DNA from: Anastatus disparis
Lineage: Eukaryota; Arthropoda; Insecta; Hymenoptera; Eupelmidae
DNA length: 64,000 nucleotides
Direction: 5' to 3'
NCBI GenBank assembly: GCA_017163975.1
Contig: JAFFSR010000251.1
Span: 3,038,001-3,102,000, forward strand
The notes beneath the pieces are model-generated. The model had not been told where the DNA came from and did not search any database. It was given only the letters and a program-made list of their open reading frames with translations. A program made the translations under genes and the position numbers. Shown piece by piece: positions 52,076 through 60,467 of the stretch (within the stretch, counting starts at the first letter, position 1; the number at the start of each line of letters is the position of its first letter).

Positions 52076-52545
52076 TTAATTTTTACGTTTATGCAAAATT
52101 AATTTATTAGCATGAACTAGTTTTGGACCACCCTTATAATTTATAGTGATATTGCTATTTTCGTGAATTTTTAATACCTCAAAGGGTCCCAAATTATGAT
52201 TTTTCTCTAATTTTCCTGGCTTTGGTTCTTTTATAAACCAGACTTCATCGCCAATGTTAAAATGTACAGGATTTATAGATCTGTCATAGTATAGTTTAGA
52301 TTTTTCCTTTGATGATATTAAATTTTCTCGAGCTATTTTTGCAATATCTTTCATGTTTGTTAATAACTTTTCTATATAATCATTAAAAGTTGGTAATTTT
52401 TCTGATTGTTTCAAAGGTTCGCTAGATGGTAATCTAGCTGGGTAGGCGAAAACTAATTCATGTGGTGTGAATTTATGACTTGAATGAACACTTGTATTAT
52501 AATTAAATTGTGCAAGTTCAAGCCAATTATCCCATTCGATTTTTC
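52076..52545 (-). pseudogene. pol: Integrase C-terminal part, out of frame with its catalytic domain
   Basis: Open frame from the A-run at 52540-52544 to the stop at 52076-52078. It begins with the segment normally following the integrase catalytic Glu and ends with the SH3-like C-terminal module (FNIGDEVWFIKEP, then LGPFEVLKI). This frame is +1 relative to the upstream catalytic-domain frame. The overlap region suggests a one-base change in the A5 run rather than separate genes. Confidence 0.8.
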
Positions 52546-53630
52546 TTATCTGCGAAATTTTTCAAATATTCGCATAAGGGATGATGAGCCCTTTCTAACG
52601 CGCCGTTAGATTGTGGGTGAAATGCGGTTGTCTCAATTTTTTTAAATTTAAATCTTTTTGAAATCGCTTTTATTAATTTACCTGTAAAATTTGCACCCTT
52701 GTCGGTAAGAACTATTTTTGGTGAACCGAAAATGCAAATGAATTTTTTTATGAATGCTTCAGCTATAGACTCTGCAGTTTGATCTTTAAGTGCAACAGCT
52801 ATTACAAATTTCGATAAATGATCTTGCATTGTTAGTATATATTTATTATTATTTTTAGTTATATTTAAAGGTCCTACTATATCTAAAGAAATTTTATCGA
52901 ATGTTTTTTCTGGGGTATCTGTTATGATCATTGGTTGTTTAGTTTTAATTCTTTTTAATTTATTTTTTTGACATGTTTCGCAATTTTTTATTCGATTTTG
53001 TATATCGGTTTTTAAATTTTCCCAAAAGTATTTATTTTTAATTCTATTATAAGTTCTATTAACTCCTGAATGACCTCCTATACTTGAAGAATGATATAAA
53101 TCAAAAATTTTTTCTCTGTTATCAATTTTCATATATTCTGTATTATTTAAACAAATAATAATTTTAATATCTGTATCTTTAAAAATATCATATAAAATTT
53201 CTTCAATTTCGTTCCAATTTATGTTTACAATTTTAATATTCTTTGAAATGCTGAACATATTACATTTATTTTTAATTAACAGATTTTTTAATACATTAAA
53301 ATTATTTATTAATTTTTCTTTTATTAAAATAAATGATTCTTTAATATTTAAGCACATAATAAAAATTTTTCTTTTTTTAAAATTTATTATTTCGATTTCA
53401 TTGTCTTTTAATTCATTATTTATTTTTATATTATTTTGTACGAGATATCTATCTGTTAATTCGTCTAATGGCTTTTTTTCTGTTGTAATTAAATGAATAA
53501 TATTATCTTTTCTATGTTCTATAGAATTTTTCGAATATATTATTGTATTCGATTTGTTTGTACACGTATCTTGTTGTATAATATTTTCGTCAGTCTTGAC
53601 GTCTTGATTTGTTATTGTTTTAATTATTTT
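52527..53630 (-). pseudogene. pol: Integrase N-terminal and catalytic domains
   Basis: Inserts the reverse-transcribed element into host DNA. Numbered from the Met at 53355-53357, a zinc-binding HHCC domain (H89, H96, C126, C129) is followed by a DD35E catalytic triad at D159, D219 and E255, with exactly 35 residues between the last two. All catalytic residues are present. The frame is open upstream of that Met to the A7 run at 53627-53633, where it meets the RNase H frame in the -1 direction. It ends at a TAA at 52527-52529 soon after E255, while the downstream integrase segment continues in another frame. This copy is therefore truncated unless the break is an assembly error. Confidence 0.85.
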
Positions 53631-55969
53631 TTTGGACGACCTCGTTTCTTTTTTATACGTGTACGTTCTTCATTTAATTTCTGTATTTTCATTTCATTTG
53701 TTGGTAAAGGTGTTGCTTTATTATTGCTTTCGTTTTCTTTAGCTTTTTGTGCTCTCGTTACGACGTTTATTTCTACTGTATCTATGGGATTTCTTGATAA
53801 AGCATCACTATTTACATTCATTTTTCCTTTTTTATATATTATGTTAAAATCATATTCTGCTAATTTGAGTCGCCATCTTTGAACTCTATTATTTTTATCT
53901 GCTGATCTAAATGAAAGTAATGGCTTATGGTCCGTTACTATTGTAAATTTATTTCCATAGATATAATTTTTGAATGTTTCTATGCCAAATAATATACCTA
54001 GTGCTTCTTTTTCATATGTGTGATATTTTAATTCTGGTCCTTTCAAGACCCTTGATGCATATGCTATCGGCTTATCTTCTCCAATTACTCCCTGTGATAA
54101 TATAGCCCCTAATGCATATCCTGATGCATCAGTTGTTATTATAAAAGGTTTATCTAGTTGAGGAAATTGTAATAATGGGGCAGAGCATAATGTTTCTTTA
54201 AGTTTATCGAAAGCTTCTTGCTTTCCAGGGTCCCATATAAATTTTACTTCTTTTTGTAATAACTGTGTTAATGGTTTTGTTATTTTTGCAAAATCATTAA
54301 TGAATCTCCTATAATATCCTGCCAATCCTAAAAATTCTCTTATATTCTTAACTGTTTTTGGAATTGGGAATAATTTTACCGCTTCAACTTTTTTAGGATC
54401 GGCTTTTATGCCATTTTCACTTATTATATGTCCCAAAAATATAACTTCTTCTTTCATAAATTCACACTTTTTAGGTTCTAACTTTAGTCCTGCTTCTCTT
54501 AATTTTGAGGCTACTAAATTAAATTTGATATTATGTTCTTTTTTTGATTTAGCAGCTATTATTATGTCATCAATGTACACATGACATATTCTTTTACTTA
54601 TAAGTTCGCCAAGAGCATTATTGGCAACTCTCATAAATGTCCGTGGAGAATTTGTTAAACCAAAAGGTAAAACCTTAAATTCAAATCTTCCTAAGGGATG
54701 TACACTAAAAGCTGTTTTATGAATATCAGATTCTCTCATTGGTACCCAATGAAAGGCCGAAACCATATCTACAGTTGTAAAGTATTTATTTCCACCTAAA
54801 TCATCGAAGATTTCTGTTATAGATGGTATTAAGTATGGGTCAGGTATGGTTTTTTCATTTAATTTTCTATAATCTATGACTAAACGCCATCTTGGTTTTC
54901 CATCAATACCAGGTTTCTTTTTTACAACAAATGCTGGTGCATTGTAAGCACTTTTAGAAGGTCTTATTAAATCATTGTTTATTAATTTCTGTGTTTCTTC
55001 TATAGCGATTTCTTTTGATTTGTATGGTAATGGGAATTGTTTAACGTATATTGGTCTATTATCTGTTAAATTTATTTCATGATATTCTAAATTACATTTT
55101 CCCATTTTTTCTCCTTCAAGCCAAAATATATCTTCATTTTGTATAATTAGATCCTTTATACTTTGTTTATTTTCTTCGGTTAAATGATTTAAAATTATTT
55201 TATTTAATAATTTTTCTTTACGATCGATATTTTCTTCATACATATGATTTATTTTTTCATGTGTTGTAGTTTCTTCAGATTCTTCTTCTTGCATATTTAA
55301 TGTTGTAATATCTCCTTCAATAAAATAAGTGAGAAATTGTTTATCTTTATTTTCAATATTAAAATTTATATTATCTTGTAATTTTAAAAGGAATTTATAA
55401 TAATCTATATCTTGTTCATCTTTAAATTGATTTTTTTCTAAAATACAGTTAATATCTTTCATAAGATTTTCTATGTTTTCATTTTTATCTTGTAAAAATT
55501 GTGTAATCGAAGCTATATATTTAGTATCTTGCATAGGCATAATATAATTCAATAATTGAAATATGTTAGTAACTGCTGCGTCATTTCTTTCGTTGTTTTG
55601 TATACATAAATTTAAACTTGAATTTTGCTCATCTTTATAGTCTGTTTGAATGTAATATTTTTTCCCATTTATTTCTAAATATCCTTTATCCAATCTTAAT
55701 TTATTTACTTTTAAAACATTTATACCTAATATTCCGTCATAGGGTATCGAAAAACTTTCCGACGCTACATGAAAATTTGTTTGTAATTTGTTTATAGGAA
55801 AATTAACTATACCACATGTTTTCATAGGTGTATTTGAAATTCCTGATAAATATATTTTAATATTATCATTAATAGAATTAGGTGGTACTAATTTTTCTTT
55901 TATTATATTAAGTTGAGCACCTGTATCTATTAATAATTTACATACTTCGTCTGTAAATGGATTTTTATT
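53624..55969 (-). CDS. pol: Pol: protease core, reverse transcriptase and RNase H
   Basis: Aspartic protease, RT and RNase H of a Ty3/gypsy element. The frame opens at 55969 after a TGA. It encodes the protease catalytic DTGA (55916-55927), then the Met-started part of 733 residues (Met at 55823-55825). There RT spans about 270-480, with D353 in TVDMVSAF and the YIDD box at 417-420. RNase H spans about 560-680, with D566, E605 and D632. The frame ends in a lysine-rich tail with an AT-hook-like RGRPKK, whose last codons form the slippery run A AAA AAA directly before the TAA. No catalytic residue is missing. The protease N terminus lies in a different frame (55930-56351), so this ORF has no in-frame link to gag in the present sequence. 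Confidence 0.92.
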   Translation of the reverse strand, partial: NKNPFTDEVCKLLIDTGAQLNIIKEKLVPPNSINDNIKIYLSGISNTPMKTCGIVNFPINKLQTNFHVASESFSIPYDGILGINVLKVNKLRLDKGYLEINGKKYYIQTDYKDEQNSSLNLCIQNNERNDAAVTNIFQLLNYIMPMQDTKYIASITQFLQDKNENIENLMKDINCILEKNQFKDEQDIDYYKFLLKLQDNINFNIENKDKQFLTYFIEGDITTLNMQEEESEETTTHEKINHMYEENIDRKEKLLNKIILNHLTEENKQSIKDLIIQNEDIFWLEGEKMGKCNLEYHEINLTDNRPIYVKQFPLPYKSKEIAIEETQKLINNDLIRPSKSAYNAPAFVVKKKPGIDGKPRWRLVIDYRKLNEKTIPDPYLIPSITEIFDDLGGNKYFTTVDMVSAFHWVPMRESDIHKTAFSVHPLGRFEFKVLPFGLTNSPRTFMRVANNALGELISKRICHVYIDDIIIAAKSKKEHNIKFNLVASKLREAGLKLEPKKCEFMKEEVIFLGHIISENGIKADPKKVEAVKLFPIPKTVKNIREFLGLAGYYRRFINDFAKITKPLTQLLQKEVKFIWDPGKQEAFDKLKETLCSAPLLQFPQLDKPFIITTDASGYALGAILSQGVIGEDKPIAYASRVLKGPELKYHTYEKEALGILFGIETFKNYIYGNKFTIVTDHKPLLSFRSADKNNRVQRWRLKLAEYDFNIIYKKGKMNVNSDALSRNPIDTVEINVVTRAQKAKENESNNKATPLPTNEMKIQKLNEERTRIKKKRGRPKK
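53627..53633 (-). promoter_or_regulatory. A AAA AAA heptamer at RNase H/integrase frame change
   Basis: In the RNase H zero frame the sequence is A-AAA-AAA followed at once by TAA. The integrase frame is -1. This fits a -1 ribosomal slippery heptamer, but a homopolymer indel explains it equally well. Confidence 0.4.
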
Positions 55970-56351
55970 TCAATAAATTGTAGTGTATCCCCTAGTTTAA
56001 ATACGTAAATTGGTATATTTTTATCTATATCATTTTCAGAATAACTTATTTCAGTTTCTTTATTTATATTGTTTATATTTTTGGATTTGTTTTCATGTAT
56101 TATTACTAATTTTGAGTCATTTTTCACCTGTGGTTTAAATTCTATCGTATCGTATAACATTTCTTTCTCTACACTACAGTTTAATGTAACACTTAAATTA
56201 TTTATATCCATATTTTCAAATGTGTCACATGTTTCCAATTCATAATCAATTTCGTGTTCTCTTGCAAAATATTGAATGTCTTCATAATTATTGAGCGACT
56301 TTTGTTTTGTAACTCCTCTTGTTCGCTCTCTCCAAGATGAGTTTAAGCGTT
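55930..56351 (-). CDS. pol: Protease N-terminal segment in the -1 frame to gag
   Basis: Open frame running from the GGGAAAC site through the sequence between gag and the protease core. It has no start codon of its own directly after gag, which fits synthesis by -1 frameshifting from gag. It carries a lysine/asparagine-rich linker and the strand preceding the protease active site. It runs out of frame at an A5 run (55962-55966), and the DTGA active site follows in the other frame. The change is in the -1 direction and looks like an indel, since the protease core is otherwise complete. Confidence 0.75.
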
Positions 56352-58517
56352 TCCCTGTGTATTATTTAATTCAAGTATTTTCGATTGACATTGTTCATTC
56401 GTATGATTTGTTTTTTTGCATAATGTGCAAAATTTTTCTTGCTTTCTTTCTAAATTTTTAATTGTAAAACATGTATCAAGTGAGTGTCCTAATTTTTTAC
56501 AATATGGACATTGTATATTTTGATTATTGTTTTGAGTTTTTTTATTTTGATAATCTCGTTTCCTGCATTGCTCTATATTATGTCCTTTAGTTTTACAGTA
56601 TCTACAAAATTTATGTTGACCTCTTTGTTTATATTCATTATTATATCGATTATTTCCATTATAATTATTTCTGCAGTCTCTACCTGAGTGACCCCATCTG
56701 TCACATAATTGGCATCTTATTTGATCATCTGATTTAATTTGATTTACAAATATCTTAAATTTTTCGCAATTTGTAGTGCTGTGTTTCTGATTACAAATGT
56801 CACAAGTTTGTGTGGGTATATTAATCTTTTCTTCAATTTGATTACATAATTCAGCATTGTGTCCGTTCTTTTTGCATTTCCAGCATAATTCATATTTTTT
56901 TATAATCGGACAACGACTCACTTGATGAGTATTTTCTTGGCAGTATTGACAATATTGTTCATTGCCATCTAAAAGTGTACACATACCTCTTGAATGTCCT
57001 AGTTGATTACAAAATTTGCATATTAATTTTATTTTATCTTTTGTATTAGTGCACTGATATGACGAGTGAGTTGGTTCTTTACAATATACACAACTTGCAA
57101 TATTGCAACATAATGCCTCATGACCTATATCTTTACATATTTGGCAGCATGTTATTTGTTTCGGTGATTTTTCAAAGATATCACTAACCATAATTTTTTT
57201 TGTATTTTGATCCGATTGTGTTCTAATATCTTTATATTTTTCCAAATTTTTTTCTATTTTTATTGCTTTTTCAGTTGCTTGTGAAAAATCCTGGACTTCT
57301 CCTAATTCATATCTAATTTCACTATTTAAGCCTTCTTTAAAATATTTTAATGTATTTGCACCCAGTTCATCATTAAAACGTTGTAAAGCATCTCTTGTTA
57401 TGCCGTTTTCATTTTTCTTTTTATCTGTAATTTTTGTACTTAATTTTGTTATTCTTTCTATGTAATCGACCACTGGTTCATGCTTTGCTTGTTGACTTCG
57501 TTCTAATTTTGCATATAAAGAGTGTAAATTATCAATCTCTGGATATAATTTTTTTATGAATTTAATAAATTCTTCTATAGTTTCAATTCTACTACCCTTT
57601 ATAGCAGTACGAATTGTTCCTGATACCTTAAATCTTAAATAGTTCATAAATTTCGATTGTTCTTCTTCACTTAACATATCTTTTGCGATTTCTAATTTTT
57701 CTATATAATCTTCTAAAGGTAAATTTTTTCCATCAAATTCAGGTACTAATCTTGAAATTTCCTTCAGTGAGTATCCTGATGTATTTGCCATGTTTGTGTT
57801 ATCTAGTAAGTTTCCAATTTCAACAATCGAATTGTTATTATTACCCACAAGAATATTCTCTTCGTCTATATCTTGATAACTTTCTTGTTTGATAGATAAA
57901 TTTTCTGTATCGTTAAATATTCCGTCTGCTGTTGTATTATTTTCAGAATAAATCGTCACGTCTCTCGTTAAAGTATATTTGTCTAAAAAACTGTCTTGTA
58001 GATTATTTTTTTGTGTTGTTTTAGTACTTTTGGAAATTATTTTTGGAATTGTTCCTGTAGATTTACTTAATGGTGTATTCTGTTTGTTTAAAATATCTGT
58101 ACAGCTTGTATTTGGACTATTATTTTTATTTGTTTCTTGTGGAATATCTATGTCCTCTGTTAGATCTGCGGTGTTATTTTCGATTGTTTCTTGTGAAATA
58201 TTCGTCAAATTTGATGTATTATTTTCAATTGTTGTGTCTAAAGTTTTATTTGGAGAACGTGCAACTTTTGTACTTTTGCGAAATGGATCGATATTTTCGT
58301 AGATACGTTTTTCCTCTTTTTCTTTCTCTCTTAAAACTGCTTGTTTACTATATTTTCTGATTCTATCGCGAATAGCATTAATATTTTCGTTCTCTTTAGT
58401 AGATATTTTAAATTTTCGACAAATTTCAAATAATTCTAATTTAGAGTATGATAATAAACACTGTGTTTTCCCTTCTTTTAAATTATCCGATAGCTCTTTA
58501 AAATTTATTCTACTCAT
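56343..58517 (-). CDS. gag: Gag polyprotein with ten tandem zinc knuckles
   Basis: An intact 724-residue structural protein of the retroelement. Residues 1-60 are basic and helical, with a SAP-like look (YSKLELFEICRKFKI). A long acidic/asparagine-rich linker follows to about 240. Residues 245-440 form the capsid-type retrotransposon gag region (LVPEFDGKNLPLEDY, FIKFIKKLYPE). The C-terminal third holds ten CCHC knuckles starting at residues 458, 476, 500, 523, 545, 572, 602, 638, 670 and 697. Nine have CX2CX4HX4C spacing, and the one at 572 has CX2CX3HX4C. Such knuckles bind packaged RNA. Most gypsy-type gags carry none to two, so ten is exceptional. The ATG at 58515-58517 is the first of the open frame, and the stop is two codons past the slippery AAC start. 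Confidence 0.93.
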   Translation of the reverse strand: MSRINFKELSDNLKEGKTQCLLSYSKLELFEICRKFKISTKENENINAIRDRIRKYSKQAVLREKEKEEKRIYENIDPFRKSTKVARSPNKTLDTTIENNTSNLTNISQETIENNTADLTEDIDIPQETNKNNSPNTSCTDILNKQNTPLSKSTGTIPKIISKSTKTTQKNNLQDSFLDKYTLTRDVTIYSENNTTADGIFNDTENLSIKQESYQDIDEENILVGNNNNSIVEIGNLLDNTNMANTSGYSLKEISRLVPEFDGKNLPLEDYIEKLEIAKDMLSEEEQSKFMNYLRFKVSGTIRTAIKGSRIETIEEFIKFIKKLYPEIDNLHSLYAKLERSQQAKHEPVVDYIERITKLSTKITDKKKNENGITRDALQRFNDELGANTLKYFKEGLNSEIRYELGEVQDFSQATEKAIKIEKNLEKYKDIRTQSDQNTKKIMVSDIFEKSPKQITCCQICKDIGHEALCCNIASCVYCKEPTHSSYQCTNTKDKIKLICKFCNQLGHSRGMCTLLDGNEQYCQYCQENTHQVSRCPIIKKYELCWKCKKNGHNAELCNQIEEKINIPTQTCDICNQKHSTTNCEKFKIFVNQIKSDDQIRCQLCDRWGHSGRDCRNNYNGNNRYNNEYKQRGQHKFCRYCKTKGHNIEQCRKRDYQNKKTQNNNQNIQCPYCKKLGHSLDTCFTIKNLERKQEKFCTLCKKTNHTNEQCQSKILELNNTQGNA
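56349..56355 (-). promoter_or_regulatory. -1 ribosomal slippery site G GGA AAC at the gag/pol junction
   Basis: In the gag frame the codons read CAG GGA AAC GCT TAA, so the heptamer G-GGA-AAC (X XXY YYZ) lies in the correct register one codon before the gag stop. The -1 frame is open into the protease segment. GGGAAAC is an established retroviral slippery heptamer. The downstream structure was not assessed. Confidence 0.8.
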
Positions 58518-59340
58518 TTGTAATATTCATTATTTATTTTCCAATAAAGATCACATAACACGAAAATAAGAAATATTATTTTATAAATATTAATGATTAT
58601 ATTTTTAAATATCGTTTGTTAACCAAAAATAATGCATTTAAAATTTCTTTGACACTGACCTACTTTAAAAATAGATAAAAATGCTGACTTTTGCTTTAAA
58701 TTCTTTTCTTTCTTTGACCTAATGTTGTTGAAAATACCCGCGAGTACATCACACGGTAATTTTGCTGAGTCAAAATTTTTATGAGTTCGATACTCTTTAC
58801 AGTTATTTGATTACCAGCGTCTATTTTTTTTAAATGCCGTTTTGTTCTGACTTCCAATATTTAATGTTGAGTCAGGTTTTCTTTTATTCACTGAAACGTA
58901 TTTCACTTTCAAAACTATGTATTGAAAATTATGTTATTTTCACGATTTTAATGAATTGTTAATGTATCAGATTACTGATATTATAAATGCAATGCAAGAA
59001 ACTTTTTAATATAATTGAAATGAAAAAAAAATGTTTTACAATTATTAAGAATGTATGAACTTATTCATTCAATTATTTTAATTGAAAATAATCTTTAATC
59101 GCGCACTTCACGATTGTATATTTTAATTACGCACTATGCGTATGATATATGTATTTAAATACAATATATATATTTTTATTAATTGACGCAATTCGCTAAT
59201 AATGCACTTCGCGTATATATATTTATTTGTTTTAGATAACACTATTAATATTTAATGACACACTTTGTGTTTATTTTTAATGACGCTATTCGCTTTAAAT
59301 ATTGCACTTCGCGTATAAATAATTTATTCAATGGACGCTA

Positions 59341-59450
59341 TTTTGCGTATAATATTTATTGTGCCCTTGGAAATATAATATTTTATTTGACGCACTTTTG
59401 CGTATAATATTTATTGTGCCCGTGGGAATATAATATTTTATTTGACGCAC
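59341..59450 (-). repeat. Two-copy 55 bp tandem repeat in the leader
   Basis: Units 59341-59395 and 59396-59450 (starting ttttgcgtataatattt) are nearly identical. Differences lie only in the cccttggaaat/cccgtgggaat part. Confidence 0.9.
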
Positions 59451-59524
59451 TTTTGCGTTTTCGTAATTCACTTTTAAACACTGTATTTATAATTGGTCCT
59501 TCATATATATTTTTATGCACTTCG

Positions 59525-59550
59525 TATATATATATATATATATATATATA
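59525..59550. repeat. (TA)n microsatellite in retroelement leader
   Basis: About 13 uninterrupted TA units. Confidence 0.9.
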
Positions 59551-59609
59551 GAGAATTTTCTCTAATGATCCCTCAATATATTCAATACGATTCCTCAATT
59601 AAAAAGTTT

Positions 59610-59664
59610 GTACCGGAACCAAAATGTTACGGTCAAACTAATTCGTACCGGAACCAAAATGTTA
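59610..59664 (-). repeat. Duplicated primer-binding/LTR-edge block
   Basis: The 20 bp block gtaccggaaccaaaatgtta occurs at 59610-59629 and again at 59645-59664, 35 bp apart. The second copy spans the LTR boundary, so the first carries a displaced copy of the LTR's terminal TGTTA. Confidence 0.85.
59640..59656 (-). promoter_or_regulatory. Putative primer-binding site
   Basis: In element orientation, three bases after the 5' LTR, the sequence tggttccggtacgaatt begins with the TGG complementary to a tRNA 3' CCA. I could not match it to a particular tRNA from memory. Confidence 0.6.
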
Positions 59665-60445
59665 AGTCCTGGCTTTCACCAGGACTAAATAAAAGTGTAT
59701 AATTTGATTATGTTGAATATTTTTGTATGATTTTAAATATGAATTTGAATTAATTTGAAATAATTGAATTTATTATTAAATTATAATTATGAAAGATAAA
59801 TATATGTATAATCTAGTGGTGAATTGAACTCCACCAATATTTAATTGAGTAAATCGTTTCTCACAAATTGAAATATATTGCAGGATATTTATTTAGAGTA
59901 CTTGAATAGAGAATATATAAATTGAATATTCTTACCTTGATTGATTCAAGTAGATGAAGGCTGGATACAGACAAACAAAGAATAGATATAGGCACGATTA
60001 AAAATAAGACTCGAGTCGAATATAAGAAACTTTTAAGATATTTATTGACACTTGTAAAAATAATTAAATATTGAATACAATAACTTTATTAGAATTAGAA
60101 TTTGAATTTGAATTTGAATTTGAACTACAGGATTTACGACTTGGTACCAACGATGATCCTGGGGTAGTGCCCCCTCTCGTTAATTGCAGTTGGCTTTTAT
60201 AAGATTTATCTTGACATGATTTCATTATAAAATAAGTGGATCTTGCTTGTTTTATGACTTAGTAATTTTGAAACAACGAATTTTGTTGCTTAATATCAAC
60301 TTAAAGTTTTCTTTACTGCTTAGGTTAACACATTCTTTTATTGTTCGATAACCGTTTAATTAGTTCATCAATGTCATATTAATGAAAAGATATTTTAAAA
60401 ATTGTAAATTAAAAAGTAATATAAAAGATACGTTGTGACGTAACA
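59660..60445 (-). repeat. 5' LTR (786 bp), adjacent to the ionotropic receptor
   Basis: Same length, ends and internal sequence as the left LTR by direct reading. In element orientation it starts TGTTACGTCAC with a ttttatattac TATA-like stretch about 20 bases in. The promoter side of the LTR therefore faces the receptor gene. Confidence 0.97.
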
Positions 60446-60449
60446 TTAA
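60446..60449. other. Target-site duplication, right copy (TTAA)
   Basis: Matches TTAA at 47610-47613. It lies 18 bp before the receptor ATG. Confidence 0.85.
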
Positions 60450-60467
60450 TAACAATTATAACTAATC

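Larger units (their letters stand above)
58518..59655 (-). other. 5' leader of the retroelement with small hairpin repeats
   Basis: About 1.1 kb of non-coding leader between the primer-binding region and gag. From about 59100 to 59520 it is packed with short inverted repeats of acgca-ctt-tgcgt type, plus a two-copy 55 bp tandem repeat and a TA microsatellite (59525-59550). Confidence 0.8.
47614..60445 (-). mobile_element. Env-bearing Ty3/gypsy (errantivirus-like) LTR retroelement
   Basis: A 12,832 bp provirus-like insertion on the minus strand. In element order: 5' LTR (59660-60445), primer-binding region, about 1.1 kb leader with hairpin repeats, gag, protease, RT/RNase H, integrase, env, a 1.6 kb non-coding 3' region, and the 3' LTR (47614-48399). 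The LTRs are both 786 bp and look identical by direct reading, so the insertion is recent. The pol domain order and the GPF-type integrase C terminus place it in Ty3/gypsy, and env makes it errantivirus-like. Gag and env are open throughout, whereas pol changes frame at three A-runs, so this copy appears unable to make a continuous Pol without frameshifting, unless those are assembly errors. Its length exceeds typical errantiviruses (usually 7-9 kb) because of the long leader, the large gag and env, and the 3' region. Confidence 0.95.

Noticed and set aside
53493..58360. Plus-strand frames opposite gag and pol
   Set aside because: Shadows of the retroelement genes; the peptides are F/I/L/Y-rich as expected for antisense of AT-rich coding DNA.
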